NCBI GenBank assembly: GCA_963696665.1
Contig: CAVOLE010000039.1
Coordinates: 186,001 to 250,000 of the forward strand
Reading direction: 5' to 3'
From: Roseiarcus sp963696665
GTDB taxonomy: Bacteria; Pseudomonadota; Alphaproteobacteria; Rhizobiales; Beijerinckiaceae
Length of the DNA: 64,000 nt
Part shown: positions 26,456 to 35,781 of the stretch, piece after piece
How the letters are laid out: the number at the start of each line of letters is the position of its first letter
Position numbering within the stretch: the first letter of the stretch is position 1
The notes under the pieces: generated by a model
What the model was told of the DNA's origin: nothing
Database searches by the model: none
The model's input: the letters and a program-made list of their open reading frames with translations, nothing else
Translations under genes and position numbers: made by a program

Positions 26456-28777
26456 ATGCGCATCGTCTCAATCGGCGGCGGCCCGGCCGGGCTCTATTTC
26501 GGGCTTCTCATGAAGAAGCGCCATCCCGAGCATGACGTCACCGTGGTCGAGCGCAACAAGCCTTACGACACGTTCGGCTGGGGCGTCGTTTTTTCGGACG
26601 CGATGATGGCTGCCATGCGCGCCGCGGACCCCGAGAGCGCGGCGGAGATCGCCGATGCATTCAATCATTGGGACGATATCGAGCTGGTCTTCAAAGGTTC
26701 GCGGCAGCGAACGACGGGTCACGGCTTTATCGGCATCGGCCGCAAACAGCTCATGAACATCCTGCAGCGACGCTGCGAGGCGCTTGGCGTCGAGCTCGCA
26801 TTCGAGCGCGAGGTCGACTCTGACCTCGAGTTCCCGGACGCCGATCTCATCGTGGCGGCCGACGGTTTCAATTCGAAGATCCGACACCGATACGCCGATC
26901 AGTTCCGGCCCGATCTTCTGGTCCGCCCCAATCGCTATATCTGGCTCGGCGTCGCCAAGCCGTTCGACGCGTTCACCTTCGACTTCCGCAAGACAGAGCA
27001 CGGCTGGTTCCAGGCTCATATCTATAAGTTCGACCGAACCACATCGACCTTCATTGTCGAAACGACCGAGGACGCCTTCGAGGCGCATGGGCTAGGCCAA
27101 CTCGACCAGGACGGCTCGATCGCCTTCTGCGAGAAGATTTTCGCCGAGACGCTCGACGGCGCGAAGCTCATGACCAACGCGCGCCACATGCGAGGCTCGG
27201 GTTGGCTCAATTTCAACCGGCTGATCTGCGCCCAATGGAGCTGCTTTAACGGTCGTTCGCATGTCGTGTTGATGGGGGACGCGGCCCATACAGCGCATTT
27301 CGCCATCGGTTCGGGCACCAAGCTCGCCTTTGACGACGCCATCGAGCTTGCGCGACAGTTCGATGCGCGAGGCCATTCGGTGCAGCATATCCCGGAGACG
27401 CTCGCCGCTTACGAGGAGGTTCGCCGTGTCGATGTCGCGCGCATCCAGAATGCGGCGCGCAACGCGATGGAATGGTTTGAGGTGGTCGGCCGGCGTTACG
27501 CGGACTCGCTCGAGCCGCCGCAATTCTTCTATTCGATGCTGACGCGTTCGCAACGCATCAGCCATGAGAACTTGAGGCTGCGTGATAAAGTCTGGCTTGA
27601 AGGCTACGAGCGCTGGTTCGCCCGCAAGACGGGCGTCCCGCTCAACGACAACGAACGCGCGCCCCCGCCGATGCTGACGCCCTATCGCGTACGGGGTCTT
27701 ACGCTCAAGAACCGCGTCGTCGTCTCGCCGATGGCGATGTACTCTGCGACCGACGGCCTCATCGACGATTTCCACCTCGCGCATCTCGGCGCGCGCGCAC
27801 TCGGCGGGGCGGGGCTCGTCTTCGCGGAAATGACCTGCGTCTCGGCGGATGCGCGCATCACGCCGGGCTGCCTCGGCCTATGGAACGATGAGCAAGAGGC
27901 CCAGTGGAAGCGGCTCGTTGATCTCATTCACGGCGCCGGAGCGAAGGCCGGCATTCAGCTCGGACACGCGGGCCGCAAGGGCTCGACCAAGGTCGCGTGG
28001 GAAGGCGCCGATCATCCGCTTGAGACGGGCGGCTGGGAGCTGATCTCGGCGTCGGCTGTGTCCTACCTGCCGAACGGGCTGATCCCGAAGGCCATGACGC
28101 GAGCCGATATGGACCGGGTGCGCGACGATTTTGTCGCGGCCACCCGGCGCGCGGCGGCGGCTGGATGCGATTGGCTCGAGCTCCATTGCGCGCACGGCTA
28201 CCTTCTCTCGAGCTTTCTTTCGCCCCTGTCGAACTGGCGTGATGACGAGTACGGAGGAAAACGCTTCAACCGCGCGCGCTATCCGCTCGAAGTGTTTCGC
28301 GCGATGCGCGCCGCTTGGCCTGCGGATCGCCCGATGTCGGTGCGTCTCTCGTGCCACGACTGGACGCCGGGGGGAAACACGCCGGAGGACGCGACGTTCT
28401 TCGCCGAGCTTTTCAAGGAAGCCGGCGCCGATCTTGTCGATTGTTCGTCGGGCCAGGTTTCCAAGGCCGAGCGGCCGATCTACGGCCGCATGTTCCAGAC
28501 GCCGTTTTCCGACAAGATCCGCAACGAGGCGCATGTCGACACGATTGCGGTCGGCGCCATTTCCGAGGCCGATCACGTCAATTCGATCGTCGCGGCGGGC
28601 CGAGCCGATCTTTGCGCGATTGCAAGGCCGCATCTCGCCGATCCCGCCTGGACGCTGCATGAGGTCGCCAAGATCGGCGTGGCCGACATTGCCTGGCCGA
28701 AGCAATATCATTCCGCCAAGGCGCAATACGAGGCCAACCTTGCGCGAGCCGCCGCAGCGCAAGCTGGCGCGACATGA
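26456..28777 (+). CDS. Aryl-CoA monooxygenase/reductase (2-aminobenzoyl-CoA or salicylyl-CoA 5-hydroxylase type)
   Basis: A 773-residue two-domain flavoenzyme. Residues 1 to about 395 form a class-A FAD monooxygenase (IVSIGGGPAGLYFGLLMKKR; VLMGDAAHTAHFAIGSGTKL). About 405 to 760 is an old-yellow-enzyme FMN reductase (MLTPYRVRGLTLKNRVVVSP, IQLGHAGRKGS, LHCAHGYLLSSFLSP). This fusion is known from 2-aminobenzoyl-CoA monooxygenase/reductase and salicylyl-CoA 5-hydroxylases, which hydroxylate and partly reduce the ring of a CoA thioester. GAAGGAG precedes the ATG. It heads the SDR-ECH-ACAD-RidA operon. Confidence 0.85.
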   Translation: MRIVSIGGGPAGLYFGLLMKKRHPEHDVTVVERNKPYDTFGWGVVFSDAMMAAMRAADPESAAEIADAFNHWDDIELVFKGSRQRTTGHGFIGIGRKQLMNILQRRCEALGVELAFEREVDSDLEFPDADLIVAADGFNSKIRHRYADQFRPDLLVRPNRYIWLGVAKPFDAFTFDFRKTEHGWFQAHIYKFDRTTSTFIVETTEDAFEAHGLGQLDQDGSIAFCEKIFAETLDGAKLMTNARHMRGSGWLNFNRLICAQWSCFNGRSHVVLMGDAAHTAHFAIGSGTKLAFDDAIELARQFDARGHSVQHIPETLAAYEEVRRVDVARIQNAARNAMEWFEVVGRRYADSLEPPQFFYSMLTRSQRISHENLRLRDKVWLEGYERWFARKTGVPLNDNERAPPPMLTPYRVRGLTLKNRVVVSPMAMYSATDGLIDDFHLAHLGARALGGAGLVFAEMTCVSADARITPGCLGLWNDEQEAQWKRLVDLIHGAGAKAGIQLGHAGRKGSTKVAWEGADHPLETGGWELISASAVSYLPNGLIPKAMTRADMDRVRDDFVAATRRAAAAGCDWLELHCAHGYLLSSFLSPLSNWRDDEYGGKRFNRARYPLEVFRAMRAAWPADRPMSVRLSCHDWTPGGNTPEDATFFAELFKEAGADLVDCSSGQVSKAERPIYGRMFQTPFSDKIRNEAHVDTIAVGAISEADHVNSIVAAGRADLCAIARPHLADPAWTLHEVAKIGVADIAWPKQYHSAKAQYEANLARAAAAQAGAT

Positions 28778-29568
28778 CGGACGCTCGCAAGCCGCTCGAC
28801 GGCCATCACGCGCTGTTGACAGGCGCGGGAAGCGGCATCGGCGCGGCGACCGCGCTGGCTCTCGCCCGGGCTGGCGCGCGCGTGAGCCTTGCGGGACGCC
28901 GCTTGGCGCCGCTCGAAGACGTAGCGCGAAATATGCCGAAAGGTTCGGCCGCAGTCGTCGATGCGTTCGACGTGACTTCCGAAGCCGCGGTCTCGGACGG
29001 GCTCGAACGTGCGCGCGACGCGCTTGGTCCCGTAACCATTCTCGTCAACAATGCCGGCGAAGCGCCGAGCGCGCCATTCGAGAAGACGGATCCCGCGCTC
29101 TGGTCGCGCACGCTCGCTGTCAATCTGAATGGCGCCTATCTCGTCTCTCGCGCCGTTCTTTCCGATCTGAAAGCGCGCGGCGCCGGCGCCCGGCTCATCA
29201 ATATCGCGTCGACCGCGGGCCTCGCCGGCTACGCCTATGTCGCCGCTTATTGCGCCGCGAAGCACGGCCTCATCGGCCTCACGCGGGCGCTTGCGCTCGA
29301 ATTCGCCAAGACCGAAATCACGGTCAACGCCGTCTGTCCCGGCTTCACCGAGACGCCCCTCGTTCAGCGCGCTGTTGAAACCATTGTCTCGAAGACCGGC
29401 CGATCGGAAGAAGCAGCCAAGGCCGAGCTGACTAAGTCCAATCCGCAAGGGCGCCTGGTGCGGCCCGCGGAAGTCGCCGATGCGGTGCTGTGGCTGGCGT
29501 CGCCGGGCGCGGCGTCGATAAACGGGCAGGCGATCGTGGTCGCCGGCGGGGAGGTCATGGTCGGATGA
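28774..29568 (+). CDS. SDR oxidoreductase of the aryl-CoA cluster
   Basis: Classical SDR of 264 residues: LLTGAGSGIGAATALALARAG, NNAGEAP, catalytic Ser/Tyr/Lys in IASTAGLAGYAYVAAYCAAK, and the C-terminal VWLA-like end. The start overlaps the monooxygenase stop (ATGA), and the stop overlaps the next gene. By context it probably oxidises or reduces a hydroxyl/keto group on the dearomatised ring (3-hydroxyacyl-CoA dehydrogenase role). Confidence 0.85.
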   Translation: MTDARKPLDGHHALLTGAGSGIGAATALALARAGARVSLAGRRLAPLEDVARNMPKGSAAVVDAFDVTSEAAVSDGLERARDALGPVTILVNNAGEAPSAPFEKTDPALWSRTLAVNLNGAYLVSRAVLSDLKARGAGARLINIASTAGLAGYAYVAAYCAAKHGLIGLTRALALEFAKTEITVNAVCPGFTETPLVQRAVETIVSKTGRSEEAAKAELTKSNPQGRLVRPAEVADAVLWLASPGAASINGQAIVVAGGEVMVG

Positions 29569-30413
29569 AGACGCCGAATGCGATGCAGGCCATGCGCCAT
29601 CCGTTGCGCGACTATGCCGCGCGACACTTTCGTTTCACCGCGAGCGAGGACGGACGGGTCGCGACGATCGCGCTCAACCGTCCCGAGCGCAAGAATCCGC
29701 TGACCTTCGAAAGCTACGCCGAACTGCGCGACCTCTTTCGGGGTCTGGCTCAAGGCTCGGACATCCGCACGATTGTGCTGACGGGCGCGGGCGGCAACTT
29801 CTCCTCGGGTGGCGACGTGTTCGAGATTATCGAGCCGCTGACACGCATGGCGATGCCGGACCTCATCGCCTTCACCCGCATGACCGGGGATGTGGTCAAG
29901 GCGATGCGGAAATGCCCGCAGCCGATCATCGCCGCGGTCGACGGAATCTGCGCCGGGGCAGGGGCCATTCTGGCTATGGCGTCCGACTTGCGCCTTGCGA
30001 CGCCGGAAGCGAAGACGGCGTTTCTCTTCACCCGCGTCGGCCTCGCCGGGGCCGACATGGGCGCGTGCGGAATCCTGCCGCGGATCATCGGCCAGGGCCG
30101 CGCGGCGGAGCTTCTGTTCACCGGCAGGACGATGAGCGCCGCCGAGGGCTCGGCCTGGGGCTTCTACAATGCTTTGTATCCGAGCGCCGACCTCGAGGGG
30201 CAAGCGCTCGCGCTCGCCCGCTCGCTCGCCGACGGCCCCTGGTTCGCGCACGGCATGACCAAGACGATGCTCAACCAGGAATGGGCGATGGGACTCGACG
30301 AGCTCATCGAATCCGAAGCGCAGGCGCAAGCCATCTGCATGGCCACCCAGGATTTCCGGCGCGCCTTCGAGGCCTTCGCAGCCAAGCGAAAACCTGTCTT
30401 CGAGGGGGATTGA
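29565..30413 (+). CDS. Enoyl-CoA hydratase/isomerase-family protein
   Basis: Crotonase fold, 282 residues: IALNRPERKNPLTFESYAEL, oxyanion-hole motif GAGGNFSSGGDVFEI, and CAGAGAILAMASDLRLATPE. The C-terminus QDFRRAFEAFAAKRKPVFEGD is the usual helix. It fits hydration or ring opening of a cyclic enoyl-CoA after the monooxygenase step. The ATG overlaps the SDR stop, and the stop overlaps the ACAD start (TGATG). Confidence 0.88.
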   Translation: MKTPNAMQAMRHPLRDYAARHFRFTASEDGRVATIALNRPERKNPLTFESYAELRDLFRGLAQGSDIRTIVLTGAGGNFSSGGDVFEIIEPLTRMAMPDLIAFTRMTGDVVKAMRKCPQPIIAAVDGICAGAGAILAMASDLRLATPEAKTAFLFTRVGLAGADMGACGILPRIIGQGRAAELLFTGRTMSAAEGSAWGFYNALYPSADLEGQALALARSLADGPWFAHGMTKTMLNQEWAMGLDELIESEAQAQAICMATQDFRRAFEAFAAKRKPVFEGD

Positions 30414-31603
30414 TGAACGTCGCGTCTCGCGCTCCCGAGCTAAAGCGCGACTGGCTCGACTGGCCGTTCTTTGACGAGCCGCACCGCGCCTTTGCGAACG
30501 CGCTCGATCGCTTCGTCGCTTCGGGCGCGCTCGCAGCGATCGACCATGAGGACGTCGACACATCGTGCCGCAAGCTTGTGCGGGCGCTTGGCGAGGCGGG
30601 TCTGCTCGACGCAGCGGTCGCGCCTCCAGAGGGCGGCGCGTCCGCGATCAACTCGCGAAGCGTTTGCCTCGCCCGCGAGACGCTCGCTTACCACGACGGC
30701 CTCGCCGATTTCGCCTTCGCCATGCAGGGCCTGGGCTCCGGCGCTGTCGCCATCGCGCATTCCGACGAGCAGCGCAGGGTCGTCCTCCAAAGGGTCCGCC
30801 GCGGCGAGTGGCTCGCCGCCTTCGCGCTGTCGGAAAAGGACGCTGGCTCCGACGTCGCGGCGATGGCCTGCTCGGCGCGCGAGGACGGAAACGGATACCG
30901 TCTGGACGGCGAGAAGACCTGGATCTCGAACGGCGGAATCGCCGACGTCTATACGGTCTTCGCCCGCACCGGCGAAGCGCCGGGCGCGCGCGGAATCTCG
31001 GCGTTCCTGGTGTTTCCCGACGATCCCGGTTTCTCGATCGCCGAACGGATCGACGTCATGGCGCCGCATCCGCTGGCGACCCTGCGTTTCGAGGGCTGCC
31101 GTCTGCCCGCGGACCGCCGGCTCGGCGGGCCCGGCGAGGGCTTCAAGATCGCCATGCGCACGCTCGACATCTTCCGCGCCTCGGTCGCCGCCGCGGCGCT
31201 CGGCTTTGCGCGGCGCGCATTCGACGAGGCGCTCGCGCATGCGAAGAGCCGGCGGATGTTCGGCGCGACGCTCGCCGACCTCCAGCTCACGCAGGCCGCG
31301 CTCGGCGAGATGGCCGCGGACATCGACGCGGCGGCGCTCTTGACCTATCGCGCCGCCTGGCGCCGCGATGTGCAGAAGCTGCCGACGACGGTCGAGGCCG
31401 CGATGGCGAAAATGACCGCGACCGAGACGGCGCAACGAGTCATCGACCGGGCTCTTCAGATGTTCGGCGGCCGCGGCGTCAAGCGCGGCGAGATTGTCGA
31501 GCGCCTCTATCGCGAGATCCGCGCCTTGCGGATCTACGAGGGCGCGACCGAGGTCCAGAAACTCATCGTCGCGCGCGAGCTGATCAAGTCGCGGCCTTCG
31601 TGA
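30413..31603 (+). CDS. Acyl-CoA dehydrogenase
   Basis: A 396-residue FAD acyl-CoA dehydrogenase. It has the flavin-binding AFALSEKDAGSDVAAM and TWISNGGIADVYTVFAR, KSRRMFGATLADLQLTQAAL, and the C-terminal IYEGATEVQKLIVARELI, where family members keep the active-site region. It would introduce a double bond into the CoA thioester produced by ring processing. Start codon overlaps the hydratase stop by one base. Confidence 0.9.
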   Translation: MNVASRAPELKRDWLDWPFFDEPHRAFANALDRFVASGALAAIDHEDVDTSCRKLVRALGEAGLLDAAVAPPEGGASAINSRSVCLARETLAYHDGLADFAFAMQGLGSGAVAIAHSDEQRRVVLQRVRRGEWLAAFALSEKDAGSDVAAMACSAREDGNGYRLDGEKTWISNGGIADVYTVFARTGEAPGARGISAFLVFPDDPGFSIAERIDVMAPHPLATLRFEGCRLPADRRLGGPGEGFKIAMRTLDIFRASVAAAALGFARRAFDEALAHAKSRRMFGATLADLQLTQAALGEMAADIDAAALLTYRAAWRRDVQKLPTTVEAAMAKMTATETAQRVIDRALQMFGGRGVKRGEIVERLYREIRALRIYEGATEVQKLIVARELIKSRPS

Positions 31604-31628
31604 CCGCGGCGTGGATTGGGAGGGCGTC

Positions 31629-32027
31629 ATGCTGAAAACCCTGCAACCGGACGGATGGGCGAAGCCGGCCGGCTACGCCAATGGCGTCTCGGCCCGCGGG
31701 CGCGTCATTCACGTCGCCGGACAGATCGGCTGGAACAAGGACTCGAAGTTCGAGACCGACGACTTTGTCGGACAGGTTCGGCAGAGCTTGCAGAATGTCG
31801 TCGCGGTGCTCGCTTGCGACGACGCGCGCCCCGAGCACATTGTCTCGATGACCTGGTATTTCACGAGCAAGCGCGAGTACCTCGACAATCTGAAAGGCGT
31901 CGGCGAAGCCTACCGCGAGACGATTGGCCGCCATTTCCCGGCGATGACCGCGATCGAGGTCTCGGCCCTCATGGAGGATCGCGCCAAGGTCGAGATCCAG
32001 GTGGTCGCCGTCGCGCCCGACGCGTAG
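31629..32027 (+). CDS. RidA-family (YjgF) enamine/imine deaminase-like protein
   Basis: A 132-residue Rid-superfamily protein: GVSARGRVIHVAGQIGWNKD, VRQSLQNVVAVLACDDARPE and the C-terminal TAIEVSALMEDRAKVEIQVVAV. RidA hydrolyses enamines/imines to ketones. 2-aminobenzoyl-CoA monooxygenase/reductase yields a cyclic enamine, so a Rid protein ending this operon has a chemically sensible role (inference). The usual RidA catalytic Arg pattern is not clear, so it may be a Rid subgroup. GGGAGGG precedes the ATG. Confidence 0.8.
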   Translation: MLKTLQPDGWAKPAGYANGVSARGRVIHVAGQIGWNKDSKFETDDFVGQVRQSLQNVVAVLACDDARPEHIVSMTWYFTSKREYLDNLKGVGEAYRETIGRHFPAMTAIEVSALMEDRAKVEIQVVAVAPDA

Positions 32028-32030
32028 CTC

Positions 32031-32160
32031 GTCATTGCGAGCCATAGGGCGTCAAAAGGACGCCCGTCCTTCCGGACGGGCTACTGCGAAGCAACCCAGG
32101 GGAACGCAGGGCGCCCTGTGATTCCTCGATCGCCGCGGCGCTACCGCTCCTCGCGACGAC
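32031..32160. repeat. GTCATTGCGAG-type repeat with nested 42-bp element (locus R3)
   Basis: It begins 4 bases after the RidA stop. GTCATTGCGAG (32031) and GCGAAGCAACCCAGGG (32087 onward) are the two sides of a known-style REP sequence that are normally separated by a few bases. Here they are separated by the CCATAG element (32042-32083: GGCGTC-AAAAG-GACGCC and CCCGTCC-TTCC-GGACGGG). The far arm is CTCCTCGCGACGAC, ending 32160. Confidence 0.8.
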
Positions 32161-32177
32161 GTTCCAGCCGAACGCTC

Positions 32178-32966
32178 CTACCCTCCGGCCCCCGCCACGA
32201 AGCCGCCGCCGTCGATGACCACAGCCTGTCCGGTGATGAACGAAGCGGCGTCCGAGGACAGGAACAGCACGAGTTGCGCGATCTCCGAGGGGTCGCTGAT
32301 CCGCCCCATCGGGATCATCGGCAGGACCGTATCCTTGGCCGCCTGCTCGCTGCCGAACATGCCGGTCAGGAGCGGGGTCATGACTGAGCCGGGGGCGATG
32401 GCGTTCACGCGGATGTTCTTGCGCGCGACCTCCAGAGCGACCGAGTTGGTGAGGCCGATGACGCCCCATTTGCTCGCGCAATAGACCGCCGTCGTGGCGA
32501 AACCCATGACGCCGAACAGCGAGGAGGTGTTGACGATCGCCCCGCCGCCTCTCGCGATCATATGCGGCACCTGATGCTTGAGGCCGAGGAATATGCCCTT
32601 CAGGTTCACGTCCATGAGGAAGTTGTAGTCATTCTCCTCCAGGTCCTGCACCGGCGCGGTCTTGCCCGGCACGCCGGCGTTGTTGAAGGCGATGTCGATC
32701 CGGCCGAACCGGTCGAAAGCCCGTCTGTGGAGATCGGCCATCGCCTTGGCGTCGCGCACGTCGACCTCCGCAAACTCCACGTCGACCGTCTTCAGCGACT
32801 TGATCTCGTCCTTGAGGCTTGCGCCCTGGGCGGCGCCGAGGCCGGCCACGAACAGGTTCGCGCCCGCCTTGGCGAAAGCATTCGCCGTGGCGCGCCCGAT
32901 CCCGGTTGTTCCTCCGATCAGAAGGACGCTCTTGCCGGAAAAGTCATAAACGACCTGCATCGCCAT
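32178..32966 (-). CDS. SDR-family oxidoreductase
   Basis: A 262-residue classical SDR: VLLIGGTTGIGRATANAFA, FNNAGVPG, catalytic SSLFGVMGFATTAVYCASKW, and the C-terminal GQAVVIDGGGF. The AGAGGAGGAAGA ribosome site sets the start at MAMQVVYDFSG. It is divergent from the ribose-type ABC importer (293 bases apart), so it may oxidise the imported sugar or polyol (inference); it could also belong with the aryl-CoA genes to its left. Confidence 0.82.
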   Translation of the reverse strand: MAMQVVYDFSGKSVLLIGGTTGIGRATANAFAKAGANLFVAGLGAAQGASLKDEIKSLKTVDVEFAEVDVRDAKAMADLHRRAFDRFGRIDIAFNNAGVPGKTAPVQDLEENDYNFLMDVNLKGIFLGLKHQVPHMIARGGGAIVNTSSLFGVMGFATTAVYCASKWGVIGLTNSVALEVARKNIRVNAIAPGSVMTPLLTGMFGSEQAAKDTVLPMIPMGRISDPSEIAQLVLFLSSDAASFITGQAVVIDGGGFVAGAGG

Positions 32967-33105
32967 TCTTCCTCCTCTGAAGGCGCTGTTCCGCGAACCT
33001 CGACTTGGGCGTCCAGCCGGCCAAGGCCGAAACCATTCAATGTGGCCTCGCTACTTTGCGCATAACGCTGAAAGAATGGAAACAATCCGCCCGCGTGGAT
33101 TCGCA

Positions 33106-33116
33106 ATAACTGTTAT
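33106..33116. promoter_or_regulatory. Small palindrome with TATAAT in the SDR/ABC divergent region
   Basis: ATAAC-T-GTTAT is a perfect short palindrome, directly continued by a -10-like TTATAAT. It lies in the 293-base gap between the SDR and ABC operon starts and may be a regulator site. No regulator gene is nearby. Confidence 0.3.
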
Positions 33117-33259
33117 AATCCCGGCCTCACTCATCGCGCGCGAGGCTCCTCTGGTACCTCTCGATGTCCATACGGAGGGCTAGAGCGTTCGCGTAAGGCT
33201 GTGACCCGCCGCGCGACAACAAAAAAGCCGTGAAATCTTGAAGATAAGGGAGGATCAAA

Positions 33260-34207
33260 ATGAAACGTGTTTTGGCTAGTGCGCTATCCATATTCATCGC
33301 CGCCTCGGCCGCGCTGATTTCGACCGTCTCAGGCCTCGAGGCGAAGACGCTCGGCATTGTCGCGCTCATCGCGAACGATGCGCTGAACGTCGCCGTGATC
33401 GCCGGCGCCACCGATGCGGCCAAGGCGGCCGGATGGGACGTCAAGGTCATCGACACCCAGGCCAGCGCCGACCAGGCGAACGCAGGGATGAGCTCGTTCG
33501 CGGTGCAGAAGGTCGATGCGATCATGGTTCTCGCCTTCGCCAGCAGCTCGATCGGCTCGGGCCTCGCCGCCGCCAACGCGGCGGGCATTCCCGTTGCGAG
33601 CTGGGGCGGCGAGATCGTCCCCGGCATTGTCGTGACGGTCAGCGGCCAGCCGGTCGGCGACGATTCCGCCAAGTATCTGCTCAGCAAGGTCGGCGACAAC
33701 GCCGACATTCTGGCGATGACCTTCCATCCCGGCAAACTGTGCATCGACCGCGGCATTGCTTTCGATGAAGCCGTTAAGGGCAAGACCGGCCTTTCCATCA
33801 CCTACAACGAAGTGACCGTGCCGGGACAGGTGCAGAACGGCAACGCCATCGCGCAGCCCTGGCTCACCGCTCATCCTCCCGGCGGCAAGAAGCCGCTGGC
33901 GATCTGGGCGTGCTGGGACGAGCCGATGCAGGGGGCGGTCGCCGCGCTTCGGCAGGCGGGGCGGACCGACGTCACGACCGTCGCCATCAATGGCAGCCCC
34001 CAGGCGATCCAGCTCGTCAAGGATGGCGACATGACCGCGACAGTCTTCCAGCCCGCCTATCAGGAGGGCAAGGCCATGTTTCAGGCGATCCTCGATTCGA
34101 TTGCGGCCGGAAAATCCTGGCAGCCCAAGACCATTGCAATCCCGGGCATCGTCGTGACCAAGGACAACGTCGACAAGTTCCTCGCCGACCATCCGAATGG
34201 TCTCTGA
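33260..34207 (+). CDS. Sugar ABC transporter substrate-binding protein (ribose/RbsB type)
   Basis: Periplasmic-binding protein of 315 residues with a signal peptide (ALSIFIAASAALISTVSG). Motifs of the RbsB group: GIVALIANDALNVAVIAGA, VIDTQASADQANAGMSSF and the late TTVAINGSPQAIQLVKDGDM. AAGGGAGGATC precedes the ATG. It heads an ATPase-permease operon, with the ATPase start overlapping its 3' end by 11 bases. Ligand unknown; a pentose or polyol is likely for the family. Confidence 0.88.
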   Translation: MKRVLASALSIFIAASAALISTVSGLEAKTLGIVALIANDALNVAVIAGATDAAKAAGWDVKVIDTQASADQANAGMSSFAVQKVDAIMVLAFASSSIGSGLAAANAAGIPVASWGGEIVPGIVVTVSGQPVGDDSAKYLLSKVGDNADILAMTFHPGKLCIDRGIAFDEAVKGKTGLSITYNEVTVPGQVQNGNAIAQPWLTAHPPGGKKPLAIWACWDEPMQGAVAALRQAGRTDVTTVAINGSPQAIQLVKDGDMTATVFQPAYQEGKAMFQAILDSIAAGKSWQPKTIAIPGIVVTKDNVDKFLADHPNGL

Positions 34208-35771
34208 GGCGATTGGCGTACCCGCTGCTCGCGGAAATCCCGACCGGAACGGGGTCCCCGGCGTCTGGGTCGATATCCGGGGCTTGGGCAAACACTTCGC
34301 CGGGGAAGTCGCCCTGCGCGATGTCGACATGGATATCGTGCGCGGCGAAGTGCATGGCCTTGTCGGCGCGAACGGCGCCGGCAAGTCCACTCTCATCCGG
34401 TGTCTCGCAGGGGTCACCGTCCCGGACGAGGGTAAGATCCTGGTTGACGGCGAGGAGCTTCGCCTGGGCTCTCCGCAGGCGTCGGAAAAAGCCGGACTTG
34501 CCTTCATCCATCAGGAGCTCAATCTGGTTCCCCATTTCAGCGCGCTTGAGAACATGCTCCTTGGCGTGCCCAAAGCGACGCGCCTTGGATTGATCGACTG
34601 GAAGCGTTCGAGCAAGCCCGCGCGGGCCGCCGCCGAAAGGGTGGGAGTCAAGTTTCCCCTGGACACGAAGGTCTCAGACCTCTCGGTCGGCGAGCGTTGG
34701 CTCGTCATGATCAGCAAAGCGCTCGTTCGCGAGGCTTCGCTGATCGCGATGGACGAGCCGACTGCGGCCTTGTCGGGTCCTGAAAGCGAGCAGTTGTTCT
34801 CGATCATACGCGACCTTGCGGCGAGCGGCGTCGCGATCCTCTATGTCTCGCATCGGCTGGACGAGGTGCTTAATCTCTGCGATCGCATCACCGTCTTCCG
34901 TGATGGCGAGGTTGCCGAGCGCGCGACCCGCGGCGGCCTGGACAAGAAGGGGTTGATCCGCGCGATTGTCGGTCATGAGGTCAAGGGGGCGGAAGGCCGC
35001 CGCAGGGTGCAAGCAGACAAAAGCGGGATCCCGCTGTTCTCGGCCCGCGATGTGGCCCGCGGCGCTGCAGTCAAAGGGGTGAGCTTCGATGTCTGCCGGG
35101 GCGAGATCCTAGGCCTGGGCGGCCTCGTCGGCTCCGGCCGCACCGAAGTCGCGCGTCTGGCTTTTGGCGTGGATCGCCTTCAGCGCGGCCATTTCGAGAT
35201 GAACGGCAAGCGGCTGACGATAGGCAGCGAGACCCAGGCGATCGAGCTCGGGATCGCGCTTGTGCCGGAGGAGCGGCGCACTCAGGGCCTGATGCTCACG
35301 CAGTCGGTCGCCTTCAACATCAATATCGCCTCGCTCAAGTCGCTGCGGGTCGTGGATATCCTGCCTTTCCTCTCGTCGCAGAAGATGCGAAAGCAGGCTG
35401 GCCGCCTGATCAAGGACCTTGGCGTCAAGACGCCGAACTCTTCAACCAAGGTCGCGAGCCTTTCGGGAGGCAACCAGCAGAAGGCGCTGATCGCGCGCTG
35501 GCTGCGCCCCGACACCAAGGTCCTGATCCTCGATGAACCCTCGCGCGGCGTCGACATCGGCGCGCGCGAGGAGATCCTCGAGGCCATTCGCAAACTGGCG
35601 CGCAGCGGCGTCGGCGTCATCGTCATTTCGTCAGATGTCGAGGAGCTGGCGGTCCTGGCCGACCGGATCGTGGTGATGCGCGAGGGGCGTGTCGTCGGCG
35701 AGCTCATCGGCGACGAGATAAGCGAGGCGCGGATCGTCGAAATGAGCTACCACGACGCGGCCGGTTCCTGA
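34197..35771 (+). CDS. Sugar ABC transporter ATP-binding protein (RbsA/XylG type)
   Basis: A double-ATPase of 524 residues. The N-domain has Walker A GANGAGKST, signature LSVGERWLV (degenerate LSGGQ) and Walker B LIAMDEPTAALS. The C-domain has a degenerate P-loop GLVGSGRTEVARL, intact signature LSGGNQQKALIARWL and Walker B VLILDEPSRGVDI. This tandem layout with a relaxed first signature is normal for ribose-class importers. It starts inside the 3' end of the binding-protein gene. Confidence 0.92.
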   Translation: MVSEAIGVPAARGNPDRNGVPGVWVDIRGLGKHFAGEVALRDVDMDIVRGEVHGLVGANGAGKSTLIRCLAGVTVPDEGKILVDGEELRLGSPQASEKAGLAFIHQELNLVPHFSALENMLLGVPKATRLGLIDWKRSSKPARAAAERVGVKFPLDTKVSDLSVGERWLVMISKALVREASLIAMDEPTAALSGPESEQLFSIIRDLAASGVAILYVSHRLDEVLNLCDRITVFRDGEVAERATRGGLDKKGLIRAIVGHEVKGAEGRRRVQADKSGIPLFSARDVARGAAVKGVSFDVCRGEILGLGGLVGSGRTEVARLAFGVDRLQRGHFEMNGKRLTIGSETQAIELGIALVPEERRTQGLMLTQSVAFNINIASLKSLRVVDILPFLSSQKMRKQAGRLIKDLGVKTPNSSTKVASLSGGNQQKALIARWLRPDTKVLILDEPSRGVDIGAREEILEAIRKLARSGVGVIVISSDVEELAVLADRIVVMREGRVVGELIGDEISEARIVEMSYHDAAGS

Positions 35772-35781
35772 GGAGAGGATT

